Below the pieces are notes generated by a model. The model was not told where the DNA came from and searched no databases. It saw nothing but the letters and a program-made list of their open reading frames with translations. Positions 63,795 through 64,000 of a stretch of DNA of 64,000 nt are shown in pieces. A program made the position numbers and the translations under genes. This DNA is from SGZJ01 sp949372955 (lineage in GTDB: Bacteria; Bacteroidota; Bacteroidia; Flavobacteriales; Flavobacteriaceae). Where the stretch lies: NCBI GenBank assembly GCA_949372955.1, contig CASIAX010000026.1:1-64000 (forward strand), given 5' to 3'. Position 1 is the first letter of the stretch; each line of letters starts with the position of its first letter.

Positions 63795-64000
63795 TTATAA
63801 ATCAAATTGTTTAATTTTTCTATATAAAGTTCTTTCACTAATTCCGAGTTCTTCAGCAGCTAATTTCCTCTTTCCATCATGTCGTTCAAGTGATTTTTTG
63901 ATAAGCTCTAACTCCTTCTCATGTAAAGATAATGTTTCTGATGAATTTAATTCTTGCACATATTGATAATTATTATCCTTAATAACCTCAATCTCTTTTG
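63795..64000 (-). CDS. C-terminal end of a sigma-54-interacting (NtrC-type) transcriptional regulator (cut by the window edge)
   Basis: About 67 residues are in the window, reaching the stop at 63795-63797. The end is a Fis-type helix-turn-helix: LHEKELELIKKSLERHDGKR, then KLAAEELGISERTLYRKIKQF. This HTH_8 type follows AAA+ sigma-54 activator domains; the AAA+ part itself lies outside, so the class is inferred from the HTH and from its usual place before lptE in flavobacteria. Confidence 0.8.
   Translation of the reverse strand, partial: KEIEVIKDNNYQYVQELNSSETLSLHEKELELIKKSLERHDGKRKLAAEELGISERTLYRKIKQFDL

Noticed and set aside
1..64000. CRISPR arrays, tRNA/rRNA genes, insertion sequences, integrases or phage genes
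   Set aside because: No direct repeat series, tRNA-like folds, transposase motifs or terminal inverted repeats were seen in the intergenic regions or proteins.

Overview
The window is AT-rich, densely coded chromosomal DNA from a member of the Bacteroidota, class Flavobacteriia, probably a marine, genome-reduced type. The evidence is the gene set (GldB/GldC gliding proteins next to NadE, a secreted protein with a type IX secretion C-terminal domain, a GLPGLI protein with an outer-membrane receptor partner, a fused DAHP synthase/chorismate mutase, a DnaG without zinc ligands) and recurrent TAnnTTTG promoter -7 elements with no Shine-Dalgarno sequences. I see no rRNA, tRNA, CRISPR array, insertion sequence or phage gene. 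Almost everything is core housekeeping.

Layout. 1-8.6 kb: start of waaA and a secreted amidohydrolase (divergent), then leftward operons thyA-folA-fabD-lspA, a bifunctional nuclease with a nucleoside transporter, and etfBA. 8.7-17.5 kb: pdhB, membrane pyrophosphatase hppA, a deoxynucleoside kinase with an unknown protein, and the GLPGLI/receptor pair. A 24-bp perfect palindrome lies between the divergent etfBA and pdhB. 17.8-31.7 kb: one long branched-chain amino acid cluster, ilvD-ilvB-ilvN-ilvC-ilvA-gapN-leuA-leuC-leuD-leuA2-leuB. 31.8-38.8 kb: an aromatic amino acid operon, pheA-aminotransferase-tyrA-DAHPS/CM-rsgA-dtd-mazG-aroA. 38.9-46.8 kb: queA-rlmN, a tiny membrane protein, a T9SS cargo protein, dnaG, nadE, gldBC. 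46.8-52.2 kb: leftward elongasome operon mreB-mreC-mreD-mrdA-rodA. 52.3-64 kb: purH, plsC, a TonB receptor with a heavy-metal-binding partner, a metzincin-type protease, groES-groEL, secG, an unknown protein, lptE, and the end of a sigma-54-type regulator.

The most notable regulatory element is in front of pheA. A 23-codon leader ORF, 11 of whose residues are Tyr or Phe, is followed by an intrinsic terminator whose U-tract touches the pheA start codon. A competing antiterminator pairing can be drawn between the end of the leader ORF and the 5' arm of the terminator. This is the layout of a ribosome-mediated transcription attenuator for Phe/Tyr biosynthesis. It also sits where the leu operon would read through into the aromatic operon.

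The pathway genes fit together. The ilv/leu cluster covers all steps from threonine/pyruvate to the keto acids of Ile, Val and Leu (terminal transaminase elsewhere). Its threonine dehydratase and first isopropylmalate synthase both lack regulatory domains, while a second synthase-like enzyme carries one. The aromatic operon supplies the first committed shikimate step, EPSP synthase, chorismate mutase and both prephenate branches.
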